This document shows, one piece after another, positions 1 through 8,162 of a DNA stretch of 64,000 bases. Each line of letters opens with the position of its first letter. Within the stretch, counting starts at the first letter, position 1. Source of the DNA: a bacterium HR28. Lineage in GTDB: Bacteria; Chloroflexota; Chloroflexia; Thermomicrobiales; Thermomicrobiaceae. The notes under the pieces are model-generated. The model made no database searches. It was not told where the DNA came from and was given only the letters and a program-made list of their open reading frames with translations. The DNA is taken from positions 806,001-870,000 of the forward strand of contig BEIE01000001.1 in assembly GCA_002898255.1 (NCBI GenBank), written 5' to 3'. A program made the position numbers and the translations under genes.

Positions 1-899
1 TTCTTCGCATTCCAATACTTCTCGTTCTTCTCCAGCACCACGATCTTATCGTGCTCCCAGCGGACGAGCTTGAACGGACCGTTGCAGACGATGTTCTCTG
101 CTTCGGTCCACTTGTCGCCGTACTTCTCGACCGAGGGGCGATGTGCTGGGGCAGCGGCGATGTAGGCGGCAAGGATGGGGAAGTAGCCGCGTGGCCCCTC
201 GAGCGTAACCTGGAGTGTGTAGTCGTCCAGGGCTTTGACGCCGACGTCGTCGCGAGTGACACCGGGCTGCTGCGTGTTGAACGCCTCAGCATTCTTGATG
301 TCGTAGAGGAAGCCGGCGTATGGTGCCGCCGTGGCGGGATCGAGCTGGCGCTTCCAGGACCACTCGTAGTCGTGGGCGGTCACTGGGTCGCCGTTACTCC
401 AATAGGTGTCCTTGCGGAGATAGAACGTCCAGACGGATGCGTCCTCGTTCGGCTCCCAGCGTTCTGCAATATCGGGAACGACTTCGAGGTCAGGGGTGAA
501 CATCCCGAGCATAGCAAAGGTAGATGCATCCCCTTCGCAGTAGAGGTCGCGGTTGAAGTCGAAGCTCTGCGGGTCACGTTCCATGTTGGTGCGGAAGACC
601 TGCTCGGGAGCGAGTTCACCCTCTACCGCCGTCGGAGTTGGAGCGGCGGTCGGCGTTGGACCGACAGCACGTGGCGGCGTTGGTGTCGGGACGGGAGGCG
701 GGGTCACAGCGGCGGCTGGTGTGGGTGTCGCCTCAGGGCCGCGTTGGCATGCAGCCATGGCCAGCGCGGCACCGGTTGTGCCACCAACTGCACCGACAAT
801 GCGCACGAACTCGCGGCGATCCAGGTTGACTGCTTGGAAACGTTTCCAGAGAAGCGCCACCTGTTCAGGATCTTCCCACCAGCGGAGTTTGTCACTCAT
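1..899 (-). CDS. Peptide/oligopeptide ABC transporter substrate-binding lipoprotein (C-terminus outside window)
   Basis: Extracellular solute-binding protein family 5 (OppA/DppA type), capturing peptides for the permeases just upstream. Only the first 299 residues lie in the window; the gene runs off base 1. The N-terminus is unusual: about 25 charged residues precede a twin-arginine motif (DRREFVRIVG), a hydrophobic stretch and a lipobox-like AMAAC, followed by a long Thr/Pro/Ala linker. This suggests Tat export and lipid anchoring at the cysteine near residue 51. The mature part has family landmarks: a PQSFDFN segment, a WTFYLRKDTYWSNGDPVTAHDYEWSWKR-like region (usual SBP_bac_5 'lR.gvkfsdG.pvtA.Dv..s..r') and a CNGPFKLVRWEHD segment. 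The ATG at 899 has an excellent GGAGGAGGT ribosome site. It is the third gene of a minus-strand operon, 92 bases after the DppC-type permease. Confidence 0.9.
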   Translation of the reverse strand, partial: MSDKLRWWEDPEQVALLWKRFQAVNLDRREFVRIVGAVGGTTGAALAMAACQRGPEATPTPAAAVTPPPVPTPTPPRAVGPTPTAAPTPTAVEGELAPEQVFRTNMERDPQSFDFNRDLYCEGDASTFAMLGMFTPDLEVVPDIAERWEPNEDASVWTFYLRKDTYWSNGDPVTAHDYEWSWKRQLDPATAAPYAGFLYDIKNAEAFNTQQPGVTRDDVGVKALDDYTLQVTLEGPRGYFPILAAYIAAAPAHRPSVEKYGDKWTEAENIVCNGPFKLVRWEHDKIVVLEKNEKYWNAK

Positions 900-991
900 C
901 GTACCTCCTCCTCTCAAGATGAGCTGCTCACCTCGAACGTGCACGGTGGGTCGACAAGTCGCAGCAGGCCGCTTCCTTGTGTCACCCCCTC

Positions 992-1918
992 TCACTCACG
1001 CTTACGCGTTCGCGGATCGAGGGCATCGCGCAGTCCGTCGCCAAGGAACGTGAAGCTGAGCATGAGAAGCGCGATGAGGATGGTGGGGAAGAGCGGCATG
1101 TACCAGTACGAAGTAATGTACTGTTGCGTTTCACCAGCCATTTTGCCCCAGCTCGGTCGCGGCTCGGGGATTCCAATACCGATGAAGCTGAGCGCGGCCT
1201 CGGTGAAGATCGCCTGAGGGATGCCGAAAGTGAGAGCGACGATGATCGGTGAGAGAGCGTTGGGGAGCATGTGACGGGTGATAATACGCCACGGAGAGGC
1301 TCCTGCGGCTCGTGCAGCTATGACGAAATCACGCTCGCGGAGTGCGAGGAACTCGGCGCGTGTGAGGCGTGCCAGCGTGACCCAGCCAGTGACACCGATC
1401 GCAATGAAGATGTTTTGCATGCCGCGTCCCAGTGCGGCCATGATGAGGATGACGAAGAGGAGTTGCGGGAAGGCGTACATGACGTCGACAAAGCGCATAA
1501 GGAGCGAGTCGACGCGGCCACCCACGTACCCGGCCAGTGCGCCGATCGGCACGCCAATCAGAAAGACGATCACCTGTGCGCCAAGCCCGACGGCCATCGA
1601 GACCTGTGCACCCCAAATGAGCCGACTCAGCATGTCTCGCCCAACGAGGTCCGTACCGAGCGGATATTTGCCGGTCCAGGTTGGGAACTGGGAAACCGCG
1701 GTGAAATCGGCTTTATCGTACGGGTAGGGTGCGAGTATCGGTGCGAAAAGAGCCATAGCAGTAAAGATGAGGACGATGATCAGGCCAAACATCGCTAAGC
1801 GGTTCGCAAGGAGCCGGCTCAGCGCATCGCGCCAGAGTGTGCGGTGCGGTCGGGCTGCCCAGACCAGGGCGTCGAGCCGCTGTGCCTGTCCGGTCATCCC
1901 AGCACCAGTTGTTGCCAT
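992..1918 (-). CDS. Oligopeptide/dipeptide ABC transporter permease, DppC/OppC type
   Basis: Inner-membrane subunit of a peptide importer, 308 residues, the usual size for DppC. The N-terminal OppC_N segment (about residues 35-90, with the first membrane helix LFGLIIVLIFTAMALFAPI) is followed by a periplasmic loop with the characteristic PLGTDLVGRDMLSRLIWGA motif and five further membrane helices. The cytoplasmic EAA loop that contacts the ATPase is seen as 'AARAAGASPWRIITRHMLPN'. It lies 32 bases after the DppB-type gene and upstream of the binding protein, so all three are probably co-transcribed. No ATPase genes (DppD/DppF) are visible in this window; they may lie beyond base 1 or elsewhere. 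Confidence 0.95.
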   Translation of the reverse strand: MATTGAGMTGQAQRLDALVWAARPHRTLWRDALSRLLANRLAMFGLIIVLIFTAMALFAPILAPYPYDKADFTAVSQFPTWTGKYPLGTDLVGRDMLSRLIWGAQVSMAVGLGAQVIVFLIGVPIGALAGYVGGRVDSLLMRFVDVMYAFPQLLFVILIMAALGRGMQNIFIAIGVTGWVTLARLTRAEFLALRERDFVIAARAAGASPWRIITRHMLPNALSPIIVALTFGIPQAIFTEAALSFIGIGIPEPRPSWGKMAGETQQYITSYWYMPLFPTILIALLMLSFTFLGDGLRDALDPRTRKRE

Positions 1919-1950
1919 GAGGACACTTCCTCCCAGTATTTCCTCACGCG

Positions 1951-2883
1951 TCAGGCCAAGCGAATCCGCGGATCGACGATGCCGTACAGGATATCCACGA
2001 TGATGTTCATGATGGCCAGGAAGGCTCCATAGATCAAGATGACCGCCATGATCATCGGATAATCGCGTGCGATCAGACTGTCGACAAAGAACCGTCCCAT
2101 GCCGGGGACACGGAAGATCTTCTCAACGAAGGGAGAGCCTGTCCCGATCGCAGCGAACATCGGACCGAGGATGGTAATCGGGGGGATGAGCCCGTTCTTG
2201 AGCACATGACGCACAATGACTTGCCGGTCGCTCAAGCCCTTCGCATACGCGGTGCGGATGAAGTCCTGACGGAGTACCTCGACCATACTGGCGCGGGTAT
2301 AGCGAGCGATGATGCCAATTGGTCCTAGCGCGAGCGCGATCGTCGGCAGCACCCAGTCGATCGGGGAGTCCCAGCCGCCAGTACGTGGAATGACGGGGAT
2401 GAGCAGGACCAGGAGAACGATTAAGAACAGAGCGAGGATAAAGTTGGGAACAGCAACGCCAAGCGTCGCGATGAAGCTACAGAGGTAGTCGACCGGGCCG
2501 TTCTGATTGATCGCCGCGATGACTCCGAGCGGGATGCCCACCAGGATCGCCAAGGCCATCGCCATAATGCCCAGATGGAGCGAGATGGGAAGTGTGCTTG
2601 CCATAATGTCGCGGACTTCGCGTGTCTGGTACTGGTAGGAATAGCCAAAGTCCAGCGTGAAGATATGGCGGAGATACGTCAGGTATTGTTGCCAGAGGGG
2701 CTTATCGAGCCCGTACTTGCGCGCGAGCGCCTCTTGGGCAGCGGGTGGCAGCGGATTGGCTTGCGGGGCTCGTGGTTGGAGCGGGCTACCCGGCGTTGCA
2801 TGCATGATGATAAAGGTGATCAGGGAAATCGCGATTAATGTTGGAATGACCATGAGAAGCCGGCGCGCGATATACTGCGCCAT
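1951..2883 (-). CDS. Oligopeptide/dipeptide ABC transporter permease, DppB/OppB type
   Basis: First gene of the peptide importer operon; 310 residues, six predicted membrane helices. It starts with the typical DppB N-terminus (MAQYIARRLLMVIPTLIAI), then a long periplasmic loop holding PQANPLPPAAQEALARKYGLDKPLWQQYLTYL and the FGYSYQYQ element. The EAA loop is seen as YAKGLSDRQVIVRHVLKNGL, and the GSPFVEKIFRVPGMGRFFVDS motif near the C-terminus is diagnostic for the family. The ATG has a GAGGAG ribosome site about 8 bases upstream and a good sigma-70-type promoter about 80 bases upstream. It pairs with the DppC-type permease at 992-1918 to form the membrane channel. Confidence 0.95.
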   Translation of the reverse strand: MAQYIARRLLMVIPTLIAISLITFIIMHATPGSPLQPRAPQANPLPPAAQEALARKYGLDKPLWQQYLTYLRHIFTLDFGYSYQYQTREVRDIMASTLPISLHLGIMAMALAILVGIPLGVIAAINQNGPVDYLCSFIATLGVAVPNFILALFLIVLLVLLIPVIPRTGGWDSPIDWVLPTIALALGPIGIIARYTRASMVEVLRQDFIRTAYAKGLSDRQVIVRHVLKNGLIPPITILGPMFAAIGTGSPFVEKIFRVPGMGRFFVDSLIARDYPMIMAVILIYGAFLAIMNIIVDILYGIVDPRIRLA

Positions 2884-2964
2884 CGTCCACTCCTCGCTCT
2901 TGTCGTCACCTCGTTCGGAGTGCCCCGTCTTGCCGCAACCACTCAGTGAGACCTTTGCGCCTGC

Positions 2965-2994
2965 ACACTACCACAGTGACGGAATCGCTGTCAA
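2965..2994 (-). promoter_or_regulatory. Sigma-70-type promoter of the peptide transporter operon
   Basis: On the minus strand TTGACA (2994-2989) is followed by an 18-base spacer and TAGTGT (2970-2965). The -35 is a perfect consensus. The predicted transcript starts about 75 bases ahead of the DppB-type start codon. Seen by inspection only. Confidence 0.6.
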
Positions 2995-3138
2995 TGCCCC
3001 TGGGAGTGCGGTATGAACCGGCATTCGTCGCAGGTTTTGCCGATGTACTCGGCTGGCCACGCGACTGCGCGGAACCACCGCTACATTCCAGCGGCAAGTA
3101 TCCGGCCGAAGACAAGGGATGTGTGCGGGCACTAGATC

Positions 3139-3182
3139 CAAAAAAGAGGCCGCCAGACCGTGCAGAGCGCACGGTCTGGCGG
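3139..3182 (-). terminator. Rho-independent terminator of the ferredoxin-NADP reductase gene
   Basis: A perfect 14-bp stem (3150-3163 with 3169-3182) closes a 5-base loop. On the minus strand it is followed by a run of six T residues (3144-3139 region). It sits 26 bases past the stop codon of the gene at 3208-4233, which fits a classical intrinsic terminator. Confidence 0.85.
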
Positions 3183-3207
3183 AGAAAAAGGTGCCTTGCG
3201 AGCGTGC

Positions 3208-4233
3208 TCAGTCAGCCGAGACTGCGGTGCGCTCGCGTTTTTCCATGACGTTGGTGGAGTGGCCGGCGTCCAGGCGGGCGGAGGGGTCGAGATGGACGAC
3301 GGCGTGGTTGACGGCGGTGATCGCCTCGGCAACACCGGTGGCAATCAGCTTGAACTTGCCGGGGTAGGTCACCACATCACCAGCGGCAAAGACACCCGGC
3401 AGCCCGGTCGCCATCGTGCGCGGATCGACCACGATGCTATTGCGTTCGATCGTCAGGCCCCAGGTCTTGAGCGGACCGAGGTCGGCGGCGAAGCCGATAG
3501 CGACGATCAGGGCCTGGGCGGGGAAGACATGCTCCTCACCGGTCCGGGTCTGGTGGACGACGACTTCCTCGAGCCAGGCATTGCCGCGCACTTCCTTGAC
3601 CTCATAGAACGGGTAGTAGAGGGCGACGGGGGAGTCGTGCAGCTGCTGGACGGAGCGCTCGTGGGCGCGGAACTTGGAGCGGTGGACGAGTGTCGTCGAG
3701 CGGGCGAGGGGGTGGACGGCCAACGCCCAGTCGACGGCCGAATCACCGCCACCGACGATGACGACGTCCTTGTCGCGGAACTCCTCGAGGGAGCGGACGA
3801 GGTAGGTAACGCCTCGTCCCTCGAACTCCCGGACGCCTGGGGCCTCCAGGCGCTTAGGTTCGAAGGAGCCGACGCCGGCGCAGATGATGACGGTACGGGT
3901 GTAGTGGTCGGCCTTATCGGTCGTGAGGCGGTAGTAGCCGGCCTCAGGGAGCCACTCGAGGGACTGGGCGGTCTCGCCCAGGCAAGGGACGGCGCCGGTG
4001 GAGAGTCCCTGTTCCACAGCTCCCTTCACGTAGTCCTTGGCCAGCACCTTGGGGAAGCCGGCGACGTCGTAGATGTACTTTTCGGGGTAGACGGCGATGA
4101 GCTGGCCGCCGAGTTCGGGCAAGCTGTCGATGATCTTGGTCTTGAGCCCACGCATGCCGGCGTAGAAGGCGGCAAACAGCCCAACCGGCCCCCCACCGAT
4201 GATCGTAGTGTCAAATACGTCATGCTGCGTCAT
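3208..4233 (-). CDS. Ferredoxin--NADP reductase, thioredoxin-reductase-like (YumC type)
   Basis: Flavoenzyme of 341 residues that passes electrons between NADPH and ferredoxin or flavodoxin in the cytoplasm. The FAD-binding glycine motif IGGGPVGLFAAFYAG lies at residues 12-26, the NADPH motif VVIVGGGDSAVDWALA at 157-172, and the C-terminal FAD motif GVFAAGDVVTYPGKFKLIATG near 290. The CxxC redox pair of true thioredoxin reductases is absent between the two nucleotide domains, which is why I call the TrxR-like FNR subgroup. The start is placed at the ATG at 4233, which has GGAGGTGAG 7 bases upstream; an in-frame ATG at 4314 has no ribosome site and adds an unconserved extension. Single gene, ended by a strong terminator and divergent from trkH. 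Confidence 0.9.
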   Translation of the reverse strand: MTQHDVFDTTIIGGGPVGLFAAFYAGMRGLKTKIIDSLPELGGQLIAVYPEKYIYDVAGFPKVLAKDYVKGAVEQGLSTGAVPCLGETAQSLEWLPEAGYYRLTTDKADHYTRTVIICAGVGSFEPKRLEAPGVREFEGRGVTYLVRSLEEFRDKDVVIVGGGDSAVDWALAVHPLARSTTLVHRSKFRAHERSVQQLHDSPVALYYPFYEVKEVRGNAWLEEVVVHQTRTGEEHVFPAQALIVAIGFAADLGPLKTWGLTIERNSIVVDPRTMATGLPGVFAAGDVVTYPGKFKLIATGVAEAITAVNHAVVHLDPSARLDAGHSTNVMEKRERTAVSAD

Positions 4234-4338
4234 TGCCTTCTCACCTCCGCACCACTCATGGTGCACCCGTCCCCCGAACAACGTCGGTCGGAAGCGGGTC
4301 CCTTCCGGGAACACACATCACCGGCAGAGTATAGCGCG

Positions 4339-4368
4339 TTGACGAGCGTCACGGCTATCCCCTAGGCT
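4339..4368 (+). promoter_or_regulatory. Candidate promoter of the first trkH gene
   Basis: TTGACG (4339-4344), an 18-base spacer and TAGGCT (4363-4368), ending 28 bases before the start codon. The same two hexamers occur upstream of the second trkH gene (5905-5933), which supports both calls. Confidence 0.5.
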
Positions 4369-4396
4369 TGCCCGATAGTGGGGGAGTGGAAGCGAC

Positions 4397-5842
4397 ATGG
4401 ATCGCCTCAAGCATCCGAGCCGTCCTCAAGAACAAGTGCGTCGCCCTGGCGATCGGATTGTGCGCCGCGCTGTCGCCCCCCGTGAGGCTGTGCAACTGCC
4501 GCGACCGCGTGCACCGCGTCGTCCGCGTCCTATTGCACTACGACTCGCCATCGGGTTTGCGCTGCTGATCCTAGTGGGTACTGCGCTCTTGAGCTTACCG
4601 TTCGCCTCGGCCGATGGAAATCGTGCGTCGGTTGTCGACGCGCTCTTCACGGCGACCTCAGCTGTCTGCGTGACAGGACTCGTTGTTCGTGACACTGCGA
4701 CCGCGTGGAGTGGCTTCGGGCAGGCAGTTATCCTGGTCCTGATCCAGCTCGGTGGCTTCGGGTTCGCAACGAGCGCGACGCTCTTACTGGCGCTGCTGGG
4801 AATACGGCCAACGTTGCGGGACCGCCTGGCCTGCGGGATGAGTCTTGGCGAACCAGGGCCGGGCGGAGTGGTTCGGCTGCTCCAACGGCTTGCTGTCCTG
4901 ACGCTGATAATCGAGCTTGCTGGGACGCTCGTCCTGTTGCCAAGCGGGATTGCGGCAACGGGCTCCTTCTGGCGTGGGATCTGGTGGTCGCTCTTCCATA
5001 GCGTGTCGGCGTTCAACAACGCCGGATTCGATATCGTGGGTGGATTCCGCTCGATGACACCGTACCAGCATGCGCCGGAGATCTTACTCCCGATCGCTAT
5101 CCTGATTATCCTGGGAGGCCTGAGCTTCGCAGTACTCTCGGATGTCGTGCGCGAGCGCCGTTGGGGACGCCTGACGCTGGATAGCAAGGTCGTCTTGACG
5201 ACGACTGCCGTGCTGCTTGTGACAGGCACGGTGCTCATCCTGGCGTTCGAGTGGGATAACCCACGGACGCTCGGTATCTTGCCGATGCCTGATCGCCTGC
5301 TCAATGCCTTCTTCCAGGCGGTGGTGCCGAGAACTGCCGGCTTCAATTCGCTCGACGTGGCACACATGAACGACGAGTCGTTGTTCGTGACGATTGGGCT
5401 GATGTTCATTGGTGGGGCGAGCGGTTCCTTCGCGGGCGGGATCAAGGTGCAGAGCTGTGCCATCCTGATCCTTGCCGTGTGGACCGTCTTGCGTGGTCAG
5501 CGGCATGTTGCTGCTTTTGGCCGGGAAGTTCCCGCTGTCTTCGTCTTCCGCGCGATGGCGATCGTGCTCTTGGCAGTTGCGCTTGTTTTCCTCGCGAGTT
5601 TTCTTATCTCGCTTCTCGAGCCGTTCGGGTTGCTGGAGATCTGGTTTGAGGTGACGTCGGCGTTCGGAACGGTCGGGCTGAGTATGGGGATCACGCCGGA
5701 GCTCCATCCACTGAGCAAGCTCATCCTTGTCGGGACGATGTTCGCAGGGCGGCTTGGGCCGCTCACGCTGGCACTAGCGTTGGCAGAACGGACACGACCG
5801 GAGCCGGTGCGCTATGCGCGGACTGCGGTCGCTCTCGGATAA
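4397..5842 (+). CDS. Potassium uptake protein, TrkH/KtrB family (copy 1)
   Basis: Membrane-spanning cation channel subunit of 481 residues that imports potassium together with a cytoplasmic KtrA-type gating ring. It has four repeated membrane-pore-membrane units. The filter segments are visible as TATSAVCVTGLVVRDT, FNNAGFDIVGG, VPRTAGFNSLD and AFGTVGLSMGITPE, each with the conserved filter glycine. The first 45 residues are basic and contain RRPGDRIVRRAV, which recurs in copy 2 and is probably cytosolic. The ATG at 4397 has GGGGGAG upstream. It stands alone on its transcript, 145 bases before copy 2, and probably shares the KtrA encoded at 7453. Confidence 0.93.
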   Translation: MDRLKHPSRPQEQVRRPGDRIVRRAVAPREAVQLPRPRAPRRPRPIALRLAIGFALLILVGTALLSLPFASADGNRASVVDALFTATSAVCVTGLVVRDTATAWSGFGQAVILVLIQLGGFGFATSATLLLALLGIRPTLRDRLACGMSLGEPGPGGVVRLLQRLAVLTLIIELAGTLVLLPSGIAATGSFWRGIWWSLFHSVSAFNNAGFDIVGGFRSMTPYQHAPEILLPIAILIILGGLSFAVLSDVVRERRWGRLTLDSKVVLTTTAVLLVTGTVLILAFEWDNPRTLGILPMPDRLLNAFFQAVVPRTAGFNSLDVAHMNDESLFVTIGLMFIGGASGSFAGGIKVQSCAILILAVWTVLRGQRHVAAFGREVPAVFVFRAMAIVLLAVALVFLASFLISLLEPFGLLEIWFEVTSAFGTVGLSMGITPELHPLSKLILVGTMFAGRLGPLTLALALAERTRPEPVRYARTAVALG

Positions 5843-5904
5843 AGCGATCGGCGTCCTTGCGCGCGGTGTCCGAGTAGTTCGCATCGGCAGGACGGAGGCC
5901 TTAG

Positions 5905-5933
5905 TTGACGGTGTAACCGCGTCGGCGTAGGCT
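5905..5933 (+). promoter_or_regulatory. Candidate promoter of the second trkH gene and ktrA
   Basis: TTGACG (5905-5910), a 17-base spacer and TAGGCT (5928-5933). Identical hexamers are found ahead of copy 1. The leader to the GTG start is about 48 bases. Confidence 0.5.
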
Positions 5934-5987
5934 TCAGGACGCGTTCGATCGGGGCGCGCAACTGCGTCCCTAAGAGCAGGCGACACA

Positions 5988-7442
5988 GTGGAACGCTCAC
6001 CACATCCGAGACATCCCAGTCGCCCTCCGTCACTCGTGCGTCGTCCGGGTGACCGGACGATCCGGCGTGAGGCTTTGCCGAGCGAGGTCGTGCGGCTCCG
6101 CGTGCGGCACCGTCGGCGCCTGACGGTGCCGCTACTGGTTGCACTCTGGGGTGGTGCAGCGCTGTTGACGATCGCTGGTGCGCTACTTCTCCGTTGGCCT
6201 GCAACATGGGAGCCGGGTCAAGCGGTGTCCTGGTGGCAGGCGATGTTTGTCGCACTTTCCGCAGTCTGCACCGCGGGGTTCGCACCGGTCGATATTGGCA
6301 CGGTTTGGAATCGCTGGGGACAGGCTGTCATTGTCCTGTTGGTGGAAATCGGTGGGCTCGCATACGTCGCCACGGCGACCTTGCTTTTGGCCGGTATCAT
6401 GCGGCGGAGCACGGTCTTCGAGGCGCATCATGTGCTTGGCGTGCGGCTGGGTGAAGAGCAGCTTGGGGAGCTCCAGCCGTTACTGCGCCGTCTCCTCGTG
6501 GCGACGCTCGCAATTCAGCTTGTTGGCCTCCTGCTCTTGTTACCGGCGAGTGTCCGTTTCCATCGCGACTTGCCAGAAGCACTCTGGTGGGCGTTTGTCA
6601 CCGCGGTGACGGCATTCCACAACGCTGGCTTCGACTTCGAGCCCGGCTTCGGCGGGCTTGCGGCCTACCAGCGCGATGCGAGTGCGATCCTCCCGATCAG
6701 CTTGCTGGTGCTGCTTGGCGCGACTGGTTTCCCAGCGCTTTCCAATGTGGTTGCGCGGCGCTCCTGGCGGCGCCTCTATCCCGATACGCGCTTGGTGCTT
6801 GTCTCGAGCGCGATCCTCTTGGCGATTGGCACCGGAAGTATCTGGCTCATGGAGCGCGCGAATGCGGCGACGCTTGCTGGCTTGCCTTGGCATCTGCAGC
6901 TCCTTGATTCCTTTACGATCACCGCCAGCCGTACCGGTGGCCCTCGGGTGATCGACACACGCATGCTCGGTGAGGAAACGTCGTTCCTCCTGGGAGCGCT
7001 GACCTTCATCGGCGGTGCGAGCGGCTCAGTCGCGGGTGGGATCAAATTGCAGACGTTTAGTTTGCTGCTCCTGGCGATTATCGCTACAGTGCGAGGGAGC
7101 CGGCATGTTGTGGCTTTCGGTCGAGAGGTCGCGGATACGCAGGTTTTTCGTGCCCTCGCCATTGCAATCTTCGCGCTGCTTGTCACCTTTGGCGGTACTG
7201 TGGTGCTAGCGGTCTGGGCGCCGTATGAATTGCCCGTCGTGTGGCTCTTGGTGGTGCAAGCTTTCGGGCTGGCTGGGGCGGAGAGCGAGCTCGTTGCCAG
7301 TTTAGGTCTGGCTGGGCAGGCGGTGCTGGCGATCCTGATTGTACTCGGACGCTTCGGGCCGCTCGCTATCGCGTTGGTCTTTGCAACGGAAATTCCGCGG
7401 GAAGTGGTGCATTACGCTCAGGAATCGATACGGCTTGGCTAG
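5988..7442 (+). CDS. Potassium uptake protein, TrkH/KtrB family (copy 2, divergent filter)
   Basis: Second TrkH/KtrB-type membrane subunit, 484 residues, a paralogue of the gene at 4397-5842. The N-terminal RRPGDRTIRREALP segment matches copy 1, arguing for a local duplication. Filters 1 and 2 are conventional (VALSAVCTAGFAPVD, FHNAGFDFEPG), but filter 3 reads ASRTGGPRVIDT where copy 1 has PRTAGFNSLD, and filter 4 reads AFGLAGAESELVASLG instead of AFGTVGLSMG. The filter glycines are kept while flanking residues changed, so ion selectivity or conductance could differ. The start is a GTG with only a weak GCAGG ribosome site. It is followed after 10 bases by ktrA, so the two are co-transcribed. 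Confidence 0.9.
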   Translation: MERSPHPRHPSRPPSLVRRPGDRTIRREALPSEVVRLRVRHRRRLTVPLLVALWGGAALLTIAGALLLRWPATWEPGQAVSWWQAMFVALSAVCTAGFAPVDIGTVWNRWGQAVIVLLVEIGGLAYVATATLLLAGIMRRSTVFEAHHVLGVRLGEEQLGELQPLLRRLLVATLAIQLVGLLLLLPASVRFHRDLPEALWWAFVTAVTAFHNAGFDFEPGFGGLAAYQRDASAILPISLLVLLGATGFPALSNVVARRSWRRLYPDTRLVLVSSAILLAIGTGSIWLMERANAATLAGLPWHLQLLDSFTITASRTGGPRVIDTRMLGEETSFLLGALTFIGGASGSVAGGIKLQTFSLLLLAIIATVRGSRHVVAFGREVADTQVFRALAIAIFALLVTFGGTVVLAVWAPYELPVVWLLVVQAFGLAGAESELVASLGLAGQAVLAILIVLGRFGPLAIALVFATEIPREVVHYAQESIRLG

Positions 7443-7452
7443 GAGGAAGGAG

Positions 7453-8103
7453 ATGCGCAAGCAGTTTATGGTGTTGGGGGTCGGGCGGTTCGGGAGCGCG
7501 GTTGCGATCGAACTGGAGCGGCTGGGACACGAAGTGCTGGCAATCGATCGTTCTGAGCGGGCGATTGAGGCGGTGGCCGACTATGTCACGCACGCGGTGA
7601 CTGCCGATGTGACCGATCTGGAGGTTTTGCGGACGCTGGGTGCTCAGGACTTCGACGCGGCGGTGGTCGCGATCGGCGCCGATGAGCGTTCGAGTATCAT
7701 GGCGACGGTATTGCTCAAAAAACTCGGTGTGCGCTTCGTCCTCGCCAAAGCGCAGAACCAGCTGCACGGTGACATCCTGACGATGGTCGGTGCCGACCGC
7801 GTGGTCTATCCCGAACGGGAGACCGGTATTCGCGTCGCGCACAGCCTGACGATGCCGCTGGCAAAGGACTACTTTGACGTCGGGCCGGGTTATGGTCTCG
7901 CTAAAGTCGTCGTCGACCAGCGGATGGCAGGAAAAACGCTCGAAGAACTAGATCTCCGCGAACGCTTTGGAGTGACGCCACTGTTCTTGCGTCGCGGTGA
8001 CCAGGTCATCATGAACCCTCATCGTGGTGAGCGCTTGCGCCTCGGTGACGAGTTGACTATCGCAGGGCGTGATGAGCAGCTCCAGCAGGTGTTGCTGCTG
8101 TGA
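7453..8103 (+). CDS. KtrA/TrkA-family potassium channel regulatory subunit
   Basis: Cytoplasmic RCK protein of 216 residues that forms the nucleotide-gated ring beneath TrkH/KtrB. An N-terminal TrkA_N Rossmann domain begins MRKQFMVLGVGRFGSAVAIEL (GxGxxG) with an acidic residue at the end of strand 2 (AIDRSE) for ribose binding. A TrkA_C domain covers roughly residues 135-216 and ends with the typical GDELTIAGRDEQLQQVL. The ATG at 7453 has AGGAGGAAGG immediately upstream; the longer open frame from 7339 overlaps trkH and is not used. One KtrA for two TrkH copies suggests shared gating. Confidence 0.93.
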   Translation: MRKQFMVLGVGRFGSAVAIELERLGHEVLAIDRSERAIEAVADYVTHAVTADVTDLEVLRTLGAQDFDAAVVAIGADERSSIMATVLLKKLGVRFVLAKAQNQLHGDILTMVGADRVVYPERETGIRVAHSLTMPLAKDYFDVGPGYGLAKVVVDQRMAGKTLEELDLRERFGVTPLFLRRGDQVIMNPHRGERLRLGDELTIAGRDEQLQQVLLL

Positions 8104-8162
8104 GGGCGGACGGTTCTCGAAAAGTTTTTCGGCACGTCGGGTACAAGTAGAAGGAGGACAGT

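Larger units (their letters stand above)
2884..3207. other. Intergenic region, transporter promoter plus terminator
   Basis: This gene-free stretch of about 320 bases holds the promoter of the peptide transporter operon (2965-2994) and, at its other end, the intrinsic terminator of the ferredoxin reductase gene (3139-3182). I see no coding potential in the rest. Confidence 0.6.

Noticed and set aside
51-1217. Long plus-strand open frame opposite the peptide-binding protein
   Set aside because: It runs antisense across the binding protein and the end of the permease gene, has no recognisable domain and an implausible Arg/Cys/Ser-rich content; the minus-strand genes explain the region.
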